Shown one piece after another: positions 16,341 to 25,213 of a stretch of 64,000 bases of DNA. The position numbers and the translations under genes are program-made. The notes under the pieces are model-generated. The model saw nothing but the letters and a program-made list of their open reading frames with translations. It was not told the origin of the DNA and searched no databases. Origin of the DNA: G963662985 sp963662985 (GTDB lineage: Bacteria > Chloroflexota > Anaerolineae > Anaerolineales > UBA11579). The DNA is taken from positions 1,612,001 through 1,676,000 of the forward strand of contig OY760067.1 in NCBI GenBank assembly GCA_963662985.1. Direction: 5' to 3'. Numbering within the stretch: position 1 is the stretch's first letter; every line of letters starts with the position of its first letter.

Positions 16341-17033
16341 ATGAATACAAAACAATCTACTTCATCAGTGGCCGTGATTATTCCAGCCTATAATGAATCT
16401 CAAGTGATTGGAGATGTGTTGGCTGTTTTTAGTGAACTGCCTTATGAGATCATTGTGATAGATGATGGTTCTTCAGATACAACGATTGGTGAGATTGAAA
16501 AATATCCTGTATGGTTGTTGCAACATGCTACTAATTTGGGGCAGGGTGCAGCTTTGCAGACAGGGTTTGAATTTGCACTCTCTTTAGCTCAAGTTGAGTA
16601 TTTTATTACGTTTGATTCTGATGGACAACACAATGCGGGGGATATTGAAACGATTGTGAATATTTTAAATTCTAGCGATGTTGACGTTGTGCTGGGTTCT
16701 CGTTTTTGTGAAGGTGGGATTGCAGAGAATATAAAAGGACTAAAGAAGTTTGTTTTAAAATTGGCGATAAATTTTACAAATTGGCAAACTGGGTTGAAAT
16801 TGACAGATACGCATAATGGAATCCGTGGATTTCGTCGAGAAGCTCTAGCAAAGATTCATCTTAAACAAAATCGAATGGCGCATGCGTCAGAATTATTGAA
16901 CCAGATCAGTGCGAACCAGATGAAGGTACGAGAGATTCCAGTACATATTTTATATACTGAATATTCAATGAAAAAAGGACAATCTTTATTGAATGGGATT
17001 AATATTTTGTGGGATTTATTTATAGGAAAGTGA
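16341..17033 (+). CDS. GT2 family glycosyltransferase, polyprenyl-phosphate mannosyl/glucosyltransferase-like
   Basis: 230 residues, single GT-A domain without membrane helices. Motifs: VIIPAYNESQVIGDVL, the nucleotide-binding IVIDDGSSDTT and the metal-binding TFDSDGQH (DXD-like). This is the DPM1-like subgroup, which transfers a sugar from a nucleotide donor to a polyprenyl phosphate on the cytoplasmic side. It is followed after 1 nt by the DUF2304 gene, a frequent pairing, and preceded by the GT-C-like gene that could use the lipid-linked sugar outside. Confidence 0.85.
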   Translation: MNTKQSTSSVAVIIPAYNESQVIGDVLAVFSELPYEIIVIDDGSSDTTIGEIEKYPVWLLQHATNLGQGAALQTGFEFALSLAQVEYFITFDSDGQHNAGDIETIVNILNSSDVDVVLGSRFCEGGIAENIKGLKKFVLKLAINFTNWQTGLKLTDTHNGIRGFRREALAKIHLKQNRMAHASELLNQISANQMKVREIPVHILYTEYSMKKGQSLLNGINILWDLFIGK

Positions 17034-17034
17034 C

Positions 17035-17382
17035 ATGAAGATTACTTTGTTTCAGATCATTTTAATTTTTGCAATTTTGGTGATTTATTTATTTGTACGT
17101 AAATCAAGTTTCCGTTCTTTCTATCGGTTATTTATTTTATTTTCTTTGACGGCTGGTGTGGTGGCGGTTTTGGTGCCAGAGTTGACTACCAAAGTAGCGC
17201 AGGTAGTGGGAATTGGCCGAGGAACTGACTTGGTGGTGTATATTTTTATGTTGGTGGTTTTTTTGAAAATGCTAACCACAGATGAGAAGGTGAATGCACA
17301 GCAAGAACAGATCACACAGTTGGTGCGAAAAAATGCGATTGAGAATGCTCGAAAATGTGATGGAGCAAAAATTGATGAATAA
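17035..17382 (+). CDS. DUF2304 small membrane protein
   Basis: 115 residues: three hydrophobic segments, the family signature GIGRGTDLVVYIFMLV, and a charged C-terminal helix (NAQQEQITQLVRKNAIENAR). DUF2304 proteins are typically encoded beside DPM1-like GT2 enzymes, as here (1-nt gap), and may anchor or present them at the membrane; that role is an inference. Confidence 0.85.
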   Translation: MKITLFQIILIFAILVIYLFVRKSSFRSFYRLFILFSLTAGVVAVLVPELTTKVAQVVGIGRGTDLVVYIFMLVVFLKMLTTDEKVNAQQEQITQLVRKNAIENARKCDGAKIDE

Positions 17383-17412
17383 AAAAAACGGATGAATCTT
17401 CATCCGTTTTTT
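17383..17412. terminator. Bidirectional terminator between DUF2304 and degV
   Basis: Stem aaaaaacggatgaa / ttcatccgtttttt with a 2-nt unpaired centre, T tracts on both strands. Confidence 0.85.
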
Positions 17413-17430
17413 GTTTTTATTGATTTTAAA

Positions 17431-18276
17431 TTACTCGTGAACGATGAAGAAAGCGATGCAACCTGGACCAGTGTGGACACCTACGACAGGTGTAAGATAA
17501 TCGATGTTGTATTCTTCTGGGTGAATGGCTGGTTTGAGTTCTTCTAACATTTCTTCAGCTACTGAAAGAGCATCTGCATGTTGAATGGTGAGGTGCTTGA
17601 TTTTTTTGCCTTCACAAAATTCTTTGACCAATTCCACAACACGTTTTTGTGCTTTCTTTGAGGTGCGAATGTTTTCATAAGGCTCAAGGAGAGTGTTTTC
17701 CATGGTTAGGATAGGTTTAAGGTTCAAAAGAGAACCGAGCATATTTTTTGCATGGCTGATGCGTCCACCTTTGTGAAGATATTCTAAGGTGTCTACGTTG
17801 AAATAGATTTTGGTGCGTTTGATTTGGTCGTTCACTAGATTAATACAATCTTGCAAGCTGCCACCATCGGCAGAAAGACGAGCGGCGTTGACAACTAACC
17901 AACCGGTTCCCATACAGGTGTAGGTGGAGTCTAAGACAACTACATCACTGGGATCATAGTCTTTGCTAGCGTTGACTGCGGTTGCGTATGTACCAGAAAT
18001 TCCTGAAGAGAGGAAGAGACAAAGAACTGAATTGCCTTTGGCGATTTCTTCGTCAAATACAGTTTTGAGCATTTGAGTGGTGAGTTGAGATGTTTGGGGT
18101 ATGCTATTTGAAGCAGCTAAACGAGGATAAAATTCTTCGGCAGTGATATCTTCTCCGTCAACCAAAATCTTATTATCCCAAACCATAGATAAGGGGAGTA
18201 CGCGAATGGGGAGAGTATCAATAAATTTTTGTGGGACAGAACTGGCGCTGTCCGTTAGAATAACAGTGTTTTTCAT
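17431..18276 (-). CDS. DegV family fatty-acid-binding protein
   Basis: 281 residues, full family length. N-terminal VILTDSASSVPQKFI and the conserved TSQLTTQML segment (TSQ/P loop) bind the fatty-acid carboxylate in FakB/DegV proteins. Central LCLFLSSGISGTYATA and VDTLEYLHKGGRIS are also family hallmarks. These proteins present fatty acids to a FakA kinase; no fakA is seen in this window. Ribosome-binding site GAGG. Monocistronic. Confidence 0.9.
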   Translation of the reverse strand: MKNTVILTDSASSVPQKFIDTLPIRVLPLSMVWDNKILVDGEDITAEEFYPRLAASNSIPQTSQLTTQMLKTVFDEEIAKGNSVLCLFLSSGISGTYATAVNASKDYDPSDVVVLDSTYTCMGTGWLVVNAARLSADGGSLQDCINLVNDQIKRTKIYFNVDTLEYLHKGGRISHAKNMLGSLLNLKPILTMENTLLEPYENIRTSKKAQKRVVELVKEFCEGKKIKHLTIQHADALSVAEEMLEELKPAIHPEEYNIDYLTPVVGVHTGPGCIAFFIVHE

Positions 18277-18360
18277 CTTTAAACCTCAAAAAAAGTAATA
18301 ATTTCTATTAATATTAACATAGAATAAGAAATTTGGTTTCTGCTTTAATGTTAAAATAAA

Positions 18361-18388
18361 AAAAGACTGGAGTTTTTCCAGTCTTTTT
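18361..18388 (-). terminator. Terminator of the rplU-rpmA-L31 operon
   Basis: Stem aaaagactgga / tccagtctttt and T tract, 20 nt after the stop codon at 18408. Confidence 0.85.
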
Positions 18389-18407
18389 TGTTTGCATTTT
18401 ATTTTGC

Positions 18408-18863
18408 TTATGCAGGAAGATCATACCCTAAACGACGGAGACCTTTTTTGATGTCTGCCAATGATTTGCGGCCAAAACCATCAATTTCGAGCATTGCATC
18501 TTCACCGATAGATTCAAGTTTTTCGATGAATTCACCTGCGGTAACAATACCAACAGCTTCGAGAGCAGCAAGAGCGCGTTTTCCAATTTCGAGTTCATCT
18601 AAAGCACGATTAGGAGAAACTTTTGCTTCTTTGGCTGCATTCTTTTGATCAAGGTAACTTTGACGAGCTTCTAAACGTTTGTAGAAGCGATCGACTTGAC
18701 CTTCGGTGTCGACGATGCGTTGTTCACCGGTGTAGAAGGGGTGACAATTTGAACAAATATCTAAGCGAAGCTCTGGTTTGGTTGCACCTGTTGTCCAGCT
18801 GGCACCACAAGCACAAGTAATTGTTGCTTCAGGATAGTATTCGGGATGAATATCTTTTTTCAT
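18408..18863 (-). CDS. rpmE: Ribosomal protein L31 fused to an RNA polymerase alpha-CTD-like domain
   Basis: 151 residues, about twice the usual L31 length. Residues 1-65 are a zinc-binding (C+) L31, with C17-A-C19 and C37-S-N-C40, plus HPFYTGEQ. A charged linker (about 66-85) leads to a domain (about 86-151) containing two helix-hairpin-helix-like motifs: ALDELEIGKRALAALEAVGI and IDGFGRKSLADIKKGLRRLG. This matches the layout of the alpha-subunit C-terminal domain of RNA polymerase (first helix, AGI turn, then NFGKKSL-type motif). Last gene of the rplU-rpmA operon. The second domain could bind nucleic acid; its role is unknown. Confidence 0.85.
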   Translation of the reverse strand: MKKDIHPEYYPEATITCACGASWTTGATKPELRLDICSNCHPFYTGEQRIVDTEGQVDRFYKRLEARQSYLDQKNAAKEAKVSPNRALDELEIGKRALAALEAVGIVTAGEFIEKLESIGEDAMLEIDGFGRKSLADIKKGLRRLGYDLPA

Positions 18864-18918
18864 TTTATAGCCTCTCAGCAGGATACGAAATTTCCGTAAA
18901 CTGACTCACTAATAATTT

Positions 18919-19179
18919 TTATTCTTCGACGGGCATTACGCTGACGCGTTTTTGACCATTTCTAATGGTTTCAAAGACAACGGTGCCTTCGATCACTGAA
19001 AAAATTGTGTAATCTTTGCCCATGCCGACGTTGCGACCGGGTTTGATTTTTGTGCCACGTTGGCGGACGATGATGTTGCCGCTGACTACGTGTTCACCTG
19101 CGTATTTTTTGACGCCTAGTCGTTTTGATTCACTATCTCGACCATTTCGACTGGAGCCGCCACCTTTTTTATGTGCCAT
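18919..19179 (-). CDS. rpmA: 50S ribosomal protein L27
   Basis: 86 residues, normal length. N-terminal MAHKKGGGSSRNGRDSESKR (here without the cleavable Firmicutes-type extension) reaches the peptidyl-transferase centre. The core GNIIVRQRGTKIKPGRNVG is typical. Second gene of the L21-L27-L31 operon, 28 nt after rplU, with an AAGGAG ribosome-binding site. Confidence 0.97.
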   Translation of the reverse strand: MAHKKGGGSSRNGRDSESKRLGVKKYAGEHVVSGNIIVRQRGTKIKPGRNVGMGKDYTIFSVIEGTVVFETIRNGQKRVSVMPVEE

Positions 19180-19207
19180 AATAATCTCCTTATGTAGATG
19201 TGCTAGC

Positions 19208-19552
19208 CTATGCGGCTTCTTCCGTCTTTGCGGGTTTTTTCACAGAAATTTTCTTAATTTCTAACTTCGTATACCATTGACGATGGCCTTTTTTCAAGCG
19301 ATAGCGTTTGCGAGGATGGTATTTGAAAACCAAAACCTTGGGGCCTTTGAATTCTTCCACGACTGTGGCTGAAACGGTAGCACCTTCGATAACGGGGGTG
19401 CCGATTGTGTATTTGCCTTCGTCGGCAATCAACAGTACTTCGTCTAAAGTAACTTTTTCACCTGATTCCAGGTTGAGGCGGTCTACAACGATTGTGCTGC
19501 CTTCGACAGCTTTATATTGTTTGCCACCGCTTTCAATAATGGCATATTTCAT
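19208..19552 (-). CDS. rplU: 50S ribosomal protein L21
   Basis: 114 residues. MKYAIIESGGKQYKAVEG and the C-terminal FKYHPRKRYRLKKGHRQWYT are L21 signatures. A 10-residue Lys/Pro/Ala-rich tail extends the usual length. Ribosome-binding site GGAGG. First gene of the operon, behind a strong promoter and a structured leader of about 130 nt. Confidence 0.97.
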   Translation of the reverse strand: MKYAIIESGGKQYKAVEGSTIVVDRLNLESGEKVTLDEVLLIADEGKYTIGTPVIEGATVSATVVEEFKGPKVLVFKYHPRKRYRLKKGHRQWYTKLEIKKISVKKPAKTEEAA

Positions 19553-19685
19553 TTGTGTCCTCCAAGCTTCACTTCACCGCAGGATTCGCATTGCCACATG
19601 CAAATTTGAGGGGAAGTTGGGGAAAATAGATTTTTGTGAACGGTCATTGGCATAGGAAAATATTCTGCTGACGCAGACCGTGCAA
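19553..19685 (-). promoter_or_regulatory. 5' leader of rplU with possible regulatory structure
   Basis: The transcript from the promoter at 19692-19720 would carry a ~130-nt leader. It can form a hairpin TCTGC/GCAGA (19664-19677) or a long-range 6-bp pairing ACGGTC/GACCGT (19640-19645 with 19676-19681); the two share bases and exclude each other. A small TTGC/GCAA hairpin lies nearer the ribosome-binding site. Autogenous L21 leaders are known in other phyla; I see no match to a specific consensus. Confidence 0.4.
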
Positions 19686-19691
19686 GGCATA

Positions 19692-19720
19692 ATTATACAT
19701 GGGAAAAAATGCAAAGTCAA
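19692..19720 (-). promoter_or_regulatory. Strong promoter of the ribosomal-protein operon
   Basis: Minus strand: -35 TTGACT (19715-19720), exactly 17-bp spacer, -10 TATAAT (19692-19697). Best sigma70-type match in the window. Confidence 0.8.
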
Positions 19721-19804
19721 TAGAGGTGAGTGTTTCCAGAAGAGGGTTAATGCTTTCTTCATTATATATTTATTGATTCTTCTTTGGATCGTATTGAATA
19801 AAAA

Positions 19805-19830
19805 AAATAGACTCCCGAAGGAGTCTATTT
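19805..19830 (-). terminator. Terminator after the 3-repeat Calx-beta-like gene
   Basis: Stem aaatagactcc / ggagtctattt, 4-nt loop CGAA. Confidence 0.85.
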
Positions 19831-19852
19831 AAATTTGATTCAAAGAGTTTTT

Positions 19853-21256
19853 TTAGAAGAATTTACGAACAATGAGGTAGGCACCGACACCAACTGCAGC
19901 AAAGAGCACGATGGCTGCGGCTGCGACGATTGCGATCACACCAATTGAAGGAGTGACGGTTGTGCCACCGTTATTTGCGGGTTCACTAGGTGCGGTAGTA
20001 GCTGTGGCAACAACTGTATCTTGTTCAGTGGATTCTGGTGTGCTCGTGACTACAATAATATATGGAGTGTTGGTGGCAACAACTTCTGTTGCAGTAGGAA
20101 CTAAGGTGTTGGTGGGGATGGCTGTGGCAGATGGGATGGGAGTGATGGTTGCGGTTGCGGTGGCTGTGGGGGTGAGTGTGGCAGACCATGTGTTATAGGT
20201 TTGAACAGATAGTGTTTTGTTCATTCCATCATATACACCATCTTCTGAGACACCTTCTACGTAGATGGAGCAGGCAAGGTTGGCTGAAGAGTAAGTCCAT
20301 AATGCTGAGACTGTAAAACTTTTACCTGTGATGAAACTGTCTTGTGTGAGGGTGAATTCGCTGGGAGTGACTGAACAAACCCAAGGTTGATTGGAGTAAG
20401 CTCTTACCAATACATTTTTGGTGGGTAAGCTGTTCAATTTGACATTAAAGGTATCTTTGTCACCTTCGTTAATTGCTAATGAAGAAGGAGAAAAAGTGAA
20501 GCCTGGAGGAGTATCATCATTGTCATCTACTTCGACTTGGAAGATTGCACTGACATTATCATATTCATTGGCGGTATATGCGTCTAAGGTGGTGACGGAG
20601 ATGAAGCAGTTGTGAATATTCGCTTCGTCTGCTAAGTCGTCCACTGCTGAGACGGTGACTGATTTGGGGGTGTTCCAACTGGCTGTGGTGAAGGTGAGTT
20701 GATTGTCATTGAGTTTACATTGAGAATCTGGTACTAATGAAACAACAACGTTTGAGGTTGGCATAACGTTTAGGTTGACAGTGAATGAATCGGTGGTGCC
20801 ACTTTCTGTGACATAGGTGCCGCCAGATTCAGTGAAGACGAATGCCGGAGCGGGTTCATTTTCACCGATGTTGACGGTGACTTGTGTGGAAATACCTGCA
20901 TAATTATCACCACTTGCGGTCAATGTTACGATACATTTTGCATTTGGGGTGTAGACGGTGTCGTCTGCGACGTTGATAGTGATGTTTCGATCTGTGGTGT
21001 AATTGCTACCAATTCCGATTGTGGTATTACTGAAAGTACAAGCAGGATTATTGCTGGTGACGCTGATGTTTATCACACTTGCGGGGGTTGCAGGATCTTC
21101 TGCTAGATGAACTTTTAGGTTAGCTGAACTTCCTTCTGTGATGTTGAATGAAGAACTGTTTACGACCAGCGCAGGTGCAGCATAAACTATTGTGGCAACC
21201 GTTAAAATGCTGATTGCCGCTATGATTGCAGTTATTAATAACGTTCTTTTTTTCAT
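19853..21256 (-). CDS. Surface protein with three Calx-beta-like repeats and C-terminal anchor
   Basis: 467 residues from ATG 21256, which has AAGGAG at 7 nt; an upstream in-frame extension lacks support. Signal peptide (MKKRTLLITAIIAAISILTV...VYA), three ~110-residue beta-sandwich repeats of Calx-beta/DUF11-like type with a terminal DNDD motif in repeat 2, then a Thr/Pro-rich stalk (about 365-430) and a C-terminal membrane helix ending LIVRKFF. Each repeat has two cysteines at equivalent positions (…QC… and …NC…). Repeats 2-3 match the last two repeats of the neighbouring 1186-residue protein, so this is a short paralogue. Probably a cell-surface adhesin or structural protein. Confidence 0.75.
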   Translation of the reverse strand: MKKRTLLITAIIAAISILTVATIVYAAPALVVNSSSFNITEGSSANLKVHLAEDPATPASVINISVTSNNPACTFSNTTIGIGSNYTTDRNITINVADDTVYTPNAKCIVTLTASGDNYAGISTQVTVNIGENEPAPAFVFTESGGTYVTESGTTDSFTVNLNVMPTSNVVVSLVPDSQCKLNDNQLTFTTASWNTPKSVTVSAVDDLADEANIHNCFISVTTLDAYTANEYDNVSAIFQVEVDDNDDTPPGFTFSPSSLAINEGDKDTFNVKLNSLPTKNVLVRAYSNQPWVCSVTPSEFTLTQDSFITGKSFTVSALWTYSSANLACSIYVEGVSEDGVYDGMNKTLSVQTYNTWSATLTPTATATATITPIPSATAIPTNTLVPTATEVVATNTPYIIVVTSTPESTEQDTVVATATTAPSEPANNGGTTVTPSIGVIAIVAAAAIVLFAAVGVGAYLIVRKFF

Positions 21257-21331
21257 ATTTCCACTCCTTCTGTGAAAACTAATATCTTTCTTCACATTAT
21301 AGTATATTTTTCTTAAAAAAAACAATAGAAT

Positions 21332-21361
21332 GAGAGCTCACGTGTCAGGGTGTGAGCTCTC
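21332..21361 (-). terminator. Terminator after the 9-repeat gene
   Basis: GC-rich stem gagagctcac / gtgagctctc with a downstream T run on the minus strand. Confidence 0.85.
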
Positions 21362-21395
21362 TTATTTCTATTTAATCAACCCCTGATGCTTTTGA

Positions 21396-24300
21396 TCAGA
21401 AGTATTTTTGGATGATAAAGTACGCACCTACACCAACTCCTCCGAATAAAACCAAGGTGCTGATGACGATGATGGCGATCATGCCAGCAGATGGACCGCT
21501 GCGACCTTGTTGTGTGGCGGTTGCAGTGGGGGTGCTGGTATACATGGGGGCGTTCGGGTCGGGAGTGTTGGTGGCGGTGACGAACAGTGGGGTGGATGTG
21601 GGCATGATGATGCTGGTTGAGGTTGCCCATGGGGTGGAGCTTGCCCATGAATAGGTGGTGGGGATGGCGGTATAGGTGGGGTAGACGGTATAGGGTGTGG
21701 CAGTGGCAATTTGGGCAAAGGTGTTGTTGATGACGGTTGTGAAGGTGGGGGTGTTGATGAGGTGATAATTACCATCTGCAGAAATAGTGCGGAAGGTGAC
21801 GTTACAAGCTAAGTTAGCAGAGGAGTTGTTATAAGCTCCGGTGACAGCAAAGTTCTTGCCAGTGTTATAGCTACTTGAGGTCAAAGTAAATTCTGCTGGG
21901 CTGACTGTACAGATGCTTGTGTCACTTGAAAATGCTTGGACAAGTACATCTGCTGCTGGTTTTGATTGTAAGGAGAAGGTAACATAGCCAGTTGCCCCTT
22001 CATTGATGACCATGCTGGCAGGATTGATGGTGACGCCAGGTGTGGTGGTGGTGATGTCGTTGTCAGTTACATTGACGGTGAGGATTTTGCTAACATTTTT
22101 GTATTCATTAGCAGTATATTGGTCAATGGTGGTGATGGATATCTTACAAGTATGTGTGTCAGCTTCATCAATATTGTCGTTTACCGCACTAACGATAACC
22201 GATTTCATGGAGTTCCAACTATTTTGAGTCATAGTCTTTTGGGTGTCATCAACGGCACATTGTCCATCTGTGGAGATGAGAAGTTCAACATTTGCAGTGG
22301 GTTTTGTGCTGAGACTGAGATAAAAGACATCGGTGCCACCAGATTCATTGACCCATGTGGAGGAATCGGTTTCGGTGATGATGATGGCAGGTTGCACAAC
22401 GGGACTGTCATTATCTGTGATAGTGGCGGTGACTGTAGCACTACGACCATTGTAGTTGCCGTCGCTTGACGCTGCGTTGAATGAAACATTACATGTGAGA
22501 CCATCTGCTTCTTGCACACTATCATCCGTGGCAGTGATGCGCACGGTTTGGGTGGTGTTCCAGTTGCTAGAATTGAACACTAATGAAGATAAGGATACTG
22601 TACATTGTGCAGTGTTATTACTGGCGACATTGACAATTACATTACTAGCAGGAGGGCTGGTGAGCACAACACCCACATCGGCTTGAGTGCCACCTTCAGT
22701 GATGTTGACAGATGTTGGAGCGACTGTCATGCCGGGGGTGTAGCTGGGATCATTGTCGGTAATATTTGCTGTAACATCTGATGGGTTATAAGAACCGTAT
22801 TCAGCTGCGGGAGTGCTACCATCTACGCTGACTGCGATGATACAGGTGTGTGCACCTTCGACATCGCTATCATCTGTGGCAACAACATTGACAGTTTGAG
22901 CGACGTTCCAGTTGGCGGTTGTAAATGTAACTTGTGAACCGCTTGTTACGGAACATTGTCCTGAGGTTGGAACGGAATTCAAAACAACGTTATTGGATGG
23001 TACGCTGTTTAAGACTAAGGTATAACTACCAGCACTGCCACCTTCGGCAATGTTGATGGTTGTGGGGGTAACACTAACACCAGCTGTATAAACAGGAGCG
23101 GAATCATTATCAGTGATATTGCCACTCACGTCAGAGGGGTCATAGACTGGGCTGAGATATTCTGCTGCGGTGGTGTTGCCTGTATCTAGACTGACTGTAA
23201 TTGTACAGGTATGGACACCTTCGACAGCGCTGTCATCATTGGCAGAGACACCAACGGTTTGTGGTGTGCTCCAGTTGCCTGAGTTGAAACTTAGAGATGA
23301 ACCACTGGTTATGGAACATTGCCCATCTCCAGCTGAGGTAATAACTACGGTGTTGGAGGGTTCACTGGTGAGTACAACACTGAAAGAATCAGTTGCGCCA
23401 CCTTCTGCAACATTTACCGTGGTGGGTGAAACACTGACACCAGCTGTATAAACAGGAGCAGAATCATTGTCTGTGATTGAAGCAGAGACATCAGCAGGGT
23501 CATAACTGCCATATTCAGCGGCAGCGGTACTACCGTTTGTGGATAAGGTAATTGTACATGTGTGGGCACCTTCTACATCACTGTCATCAATTGCGGTGAC
23601 GGTGACTGTTTGAGCAGAACTCCAGTCCCCAGTGGTAAAGGTTAGTTGGGCAACAGAGGTAGAACATTGTGCATCTCCCGCGACATCAAATACTACGGTA
23701 TTAGAAGGAATGCTATCGAGCACGACAGTGAAGTCGGCGGTGGCGCCACCTTCGGCAATGTTGATGACGGTGGGGTTAACGGTTGCTCCGGCAGTATAAG
23801 TGGGAGTGTCGTTATCGGTAATGGTGGCGGTGACATCTGCGGGATCATAGCTACCATATTCACTGGCAGCGGTGCTGCCGTTTGTGGATAAGGTAACTGT
23901 ACATGTGTGATTCCCTTCGACTGCGGCGTCATCCACAGCAGTGACGTTGACGGTTTGCGCTGTGCTCCAATCACCTGTAGTGAAAGTAAGTTGTGCGATG
24001 GAGGTAGTACATTGCGCATCACCCGCGACATCGAATACTACGGTATCAGAAGGAGCACTATCGAGCACGACGGTGAAGTCGGCTGTGGCGCCACCTTCAG
24101 CAATTGCGACGCTGGTTGGGTTGACGGTTGCACCGGCCGTGTAGGTGGGGGCGGTATCATTATCGATAATGGTTGCAGAAACACTCCCAGTAAGACCGTT
24201 AAAGATTGCATCACTAGAGGTTGTAGATAAGTTTATGCCACAGCTGTGATCTCCTTCAACAAGACTATCATCTACAGGAGTAAATGTGACTTGTTGTGGA

Positions 24301-24956
24301 GTGGTCCAATCTGCTGTTGTGAATGTGAGGGATGCTGTAGAGGGACCACATTGAGCGGCGTCTGTGGAAGCGAGTGAAATAGTAACGTCACTAGCGGGGG
24401 CAGCTGCACCTGAAAGAGAGACCCAGAAAACATCCGTTTCGTCTTCTGCGACGGTTAATTCGGTTGGATATACGATCATGCTAGGAGAAGCTGAAGCACC
24501 ATCATTATCTTCTATGGTGACTTGGACTTCTTCTTTGACGTTTTGATAATCTGAGCCAGATGAGGTGACTTCTAATTGGACATTGCAGAAGTGTTGATTT
24601 TCAATATCGCCATCATCATTGGCAGCAACAGATATAGTAGTTGCTGAGTTATAGTTGCCGGAATTGAGGATTACATCTACTGTATTTGAGAATGTAACTC
24701 CATCTGTGGAAACCACACATTGCGGTGTGGTGCCATCACTGGTGGTCATGTCTGTGCCAATCGTGATGGTTACATCAGAAGAGGGAGAATCTTCTAAAGT
24801 GAGATCAAAGGTGGCTATTTGGTTCAGATCTGCTTCACTAACCGTCCCTGAGATCGGCGTAACAAGAATAATTGGGCTTGCAAAGATCGTTATGAGACCA
24901 ATGCTCATCAATAATGCAATCACAATTGCTGGAATTAATAGTTTACTACGCTTCAT
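21396..24956 (-). CDS. Large surface protein with nine Calx-beta-like repeats
   Basis: 1186 residues. Signal peptide (1-27), then nine repeats of 111-128 residues: about 30-157, 158-271, 272-386, 387-502, 503-622, 623-736, 737-853, 854-971 and 972-1082. Most end in ITDND/IEDND/VTDND, the acidic loop typical of Calx-beta-type calcium-binding sandwiches. A Thr/Pro/Ser stalk (1083-1155) and a membrane helix follow, ending GVGAYFIIQKYF, like the neighbour. Every repeat has exactly two cysteines in equivalent positions (e.g. GDAQC and NHTC), suggesting one disulfide each. Repeats 3 and 4 are nearly identical (recent duplication). No LPXTG. AAGGAG ribosome-binding site. Probably a long extracellular fibre or adhesin. 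Confidence 0.82.
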   Translation of the reverse strand: MKRSKLLIPAIVIALLMSIGLITIFASPIILVTPISGTVSEADLNQIATFDLTLEDSPSSDVTITIGTDMTTSDGTTPQCVVSTDGVTFSNTVDVILNSGNYNSATTISVAANDDGDIENQHFCNVQLEVTSSGSDYQNVKEEVQVTIEDNDGASASPSMIVYPTELTVAEDETDVFWVSLSGAAAPASDVTISLASTDAAQCGPSTASLTFTTADWTTPQQVTFTPVDDSLVEGDHSCGINLSTTSSDAIFNGLTGSVSATIIDNDTAPTYTAGATVNPTSVAIAEGGATADFTVVLDSAPSDTVVFDVAGDAQCTTSIAQLTFTTGDWSTAQTVNVTAVDDAAVEGNHTCTVTLSTNGSTAASEYGSYDPADVTATITDNDTPTYTAGATVNPTVINIAEGGATADFTVVLDSIPSNTVVFDVAGDAQCSTSVAQLTFTTGDWSSAQTVTVTAIDDSDVEGAHTCTITLSTNGSTAAAEYGSYDPADVSASITDNDSAPVYTAGVSVSPTTVNVAEGGATDSFSVVLTSEPSNTVVITSAGDGQCSITSGSSLSFNSGNWSTPQTVGVSANDDSAVEGVHTCTITVSLDTGNTTAAEYLSPVYDPSDVSGNITDNDSAPVYTAGVSVTPTTINIAEGGSAGSYTLVLNSVPSNNVVLNSVPTSGQCSVTSGSQVTFTTANWNVAQTVNVVATDDSDVEGAHTCIIAVSVDGSTPAAEYGSYNPSDVTANITDNDPSYTPGMTVAPTSVNITEGGTQADVGVVLTSPPASNVIVNVASNNTAQCTVSLSSLVFNSSNWNTTQTVRITATDDSVQEADGLTCNVSFNAASSDGNYNGRSATVTATITDNDSPVVQPAIIITETDSSTWVNESGGTDVFYLSLSTKPTANVELLISTDGQCAVDDTQKTMTQNSWNSMKSVIVSAVNDNIDEADTHTCKISITTIDQYTANEYKNVSKILTVNVTDNDITTTTPGVTINPASMVINEGATGYVTFSLQSKPAADVLVQAFSSDTSICTVSPAEFTLTSSSYNTGKNFAVTGAYNNSSANLACNVTFRTISADGNYHLINTPTFTTVINNTFAQIATATPYTVYPTYTAIPTTYSWASSTPWATSTSIIMPTSTPLFVTATNTPDPNAPMYTSTPTATATQQGRSGPSAGMIAIIVISTLVLFGGVGVGAYFIIQKYF
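23451..24143 (-). repeat. Recent tandem duplication of one ~345-bp repeat unit
   Basis: Units 23799-24143 (repeat 3) and 23451-23798 (repeat 4) stay highly similar at DNA level over most of their length, e.g. gctatcgagcacgac and gtggcgccaccttc in both, whereas other repeats share only protein similarity. Confidence 0.75.
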
Positions 24957-25213
24957 AACTTGCTCCTTTTTCTCATTTTATGACAGGATTCTATATGTTT
25001 TTTATTATAGTATTCTTTAAATGCTTTTGGCAACTCAATAGGCTTATATCCTCATATAATACTAATTAATATTTCCTCATATAAAGATTAAACGTATACT
25101 AAGCGAATTTTGTGCCAATTATGAAGTGTTCTTAATCAATTAATCATTGTTTCTCCCTTTTTATGGCATAATAGCCGAGGAATTAATTTGTTAACCTTCA
25201 AAAAAGGAACTTT

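Noticed and set aside
19574..19762. 62-codon minus ORF in the rplU leader
   Set aside because: Starts upstream of the mapped -10/-35 promoter and has no ribosome-binding site; the region is better explained as promoter and leader.
23451..24143. Repeats as a possible CRISPR array
   Set aside because: Unit length is about 345 bp, in-frame coding, no short repeats and spacers, no cas genes.
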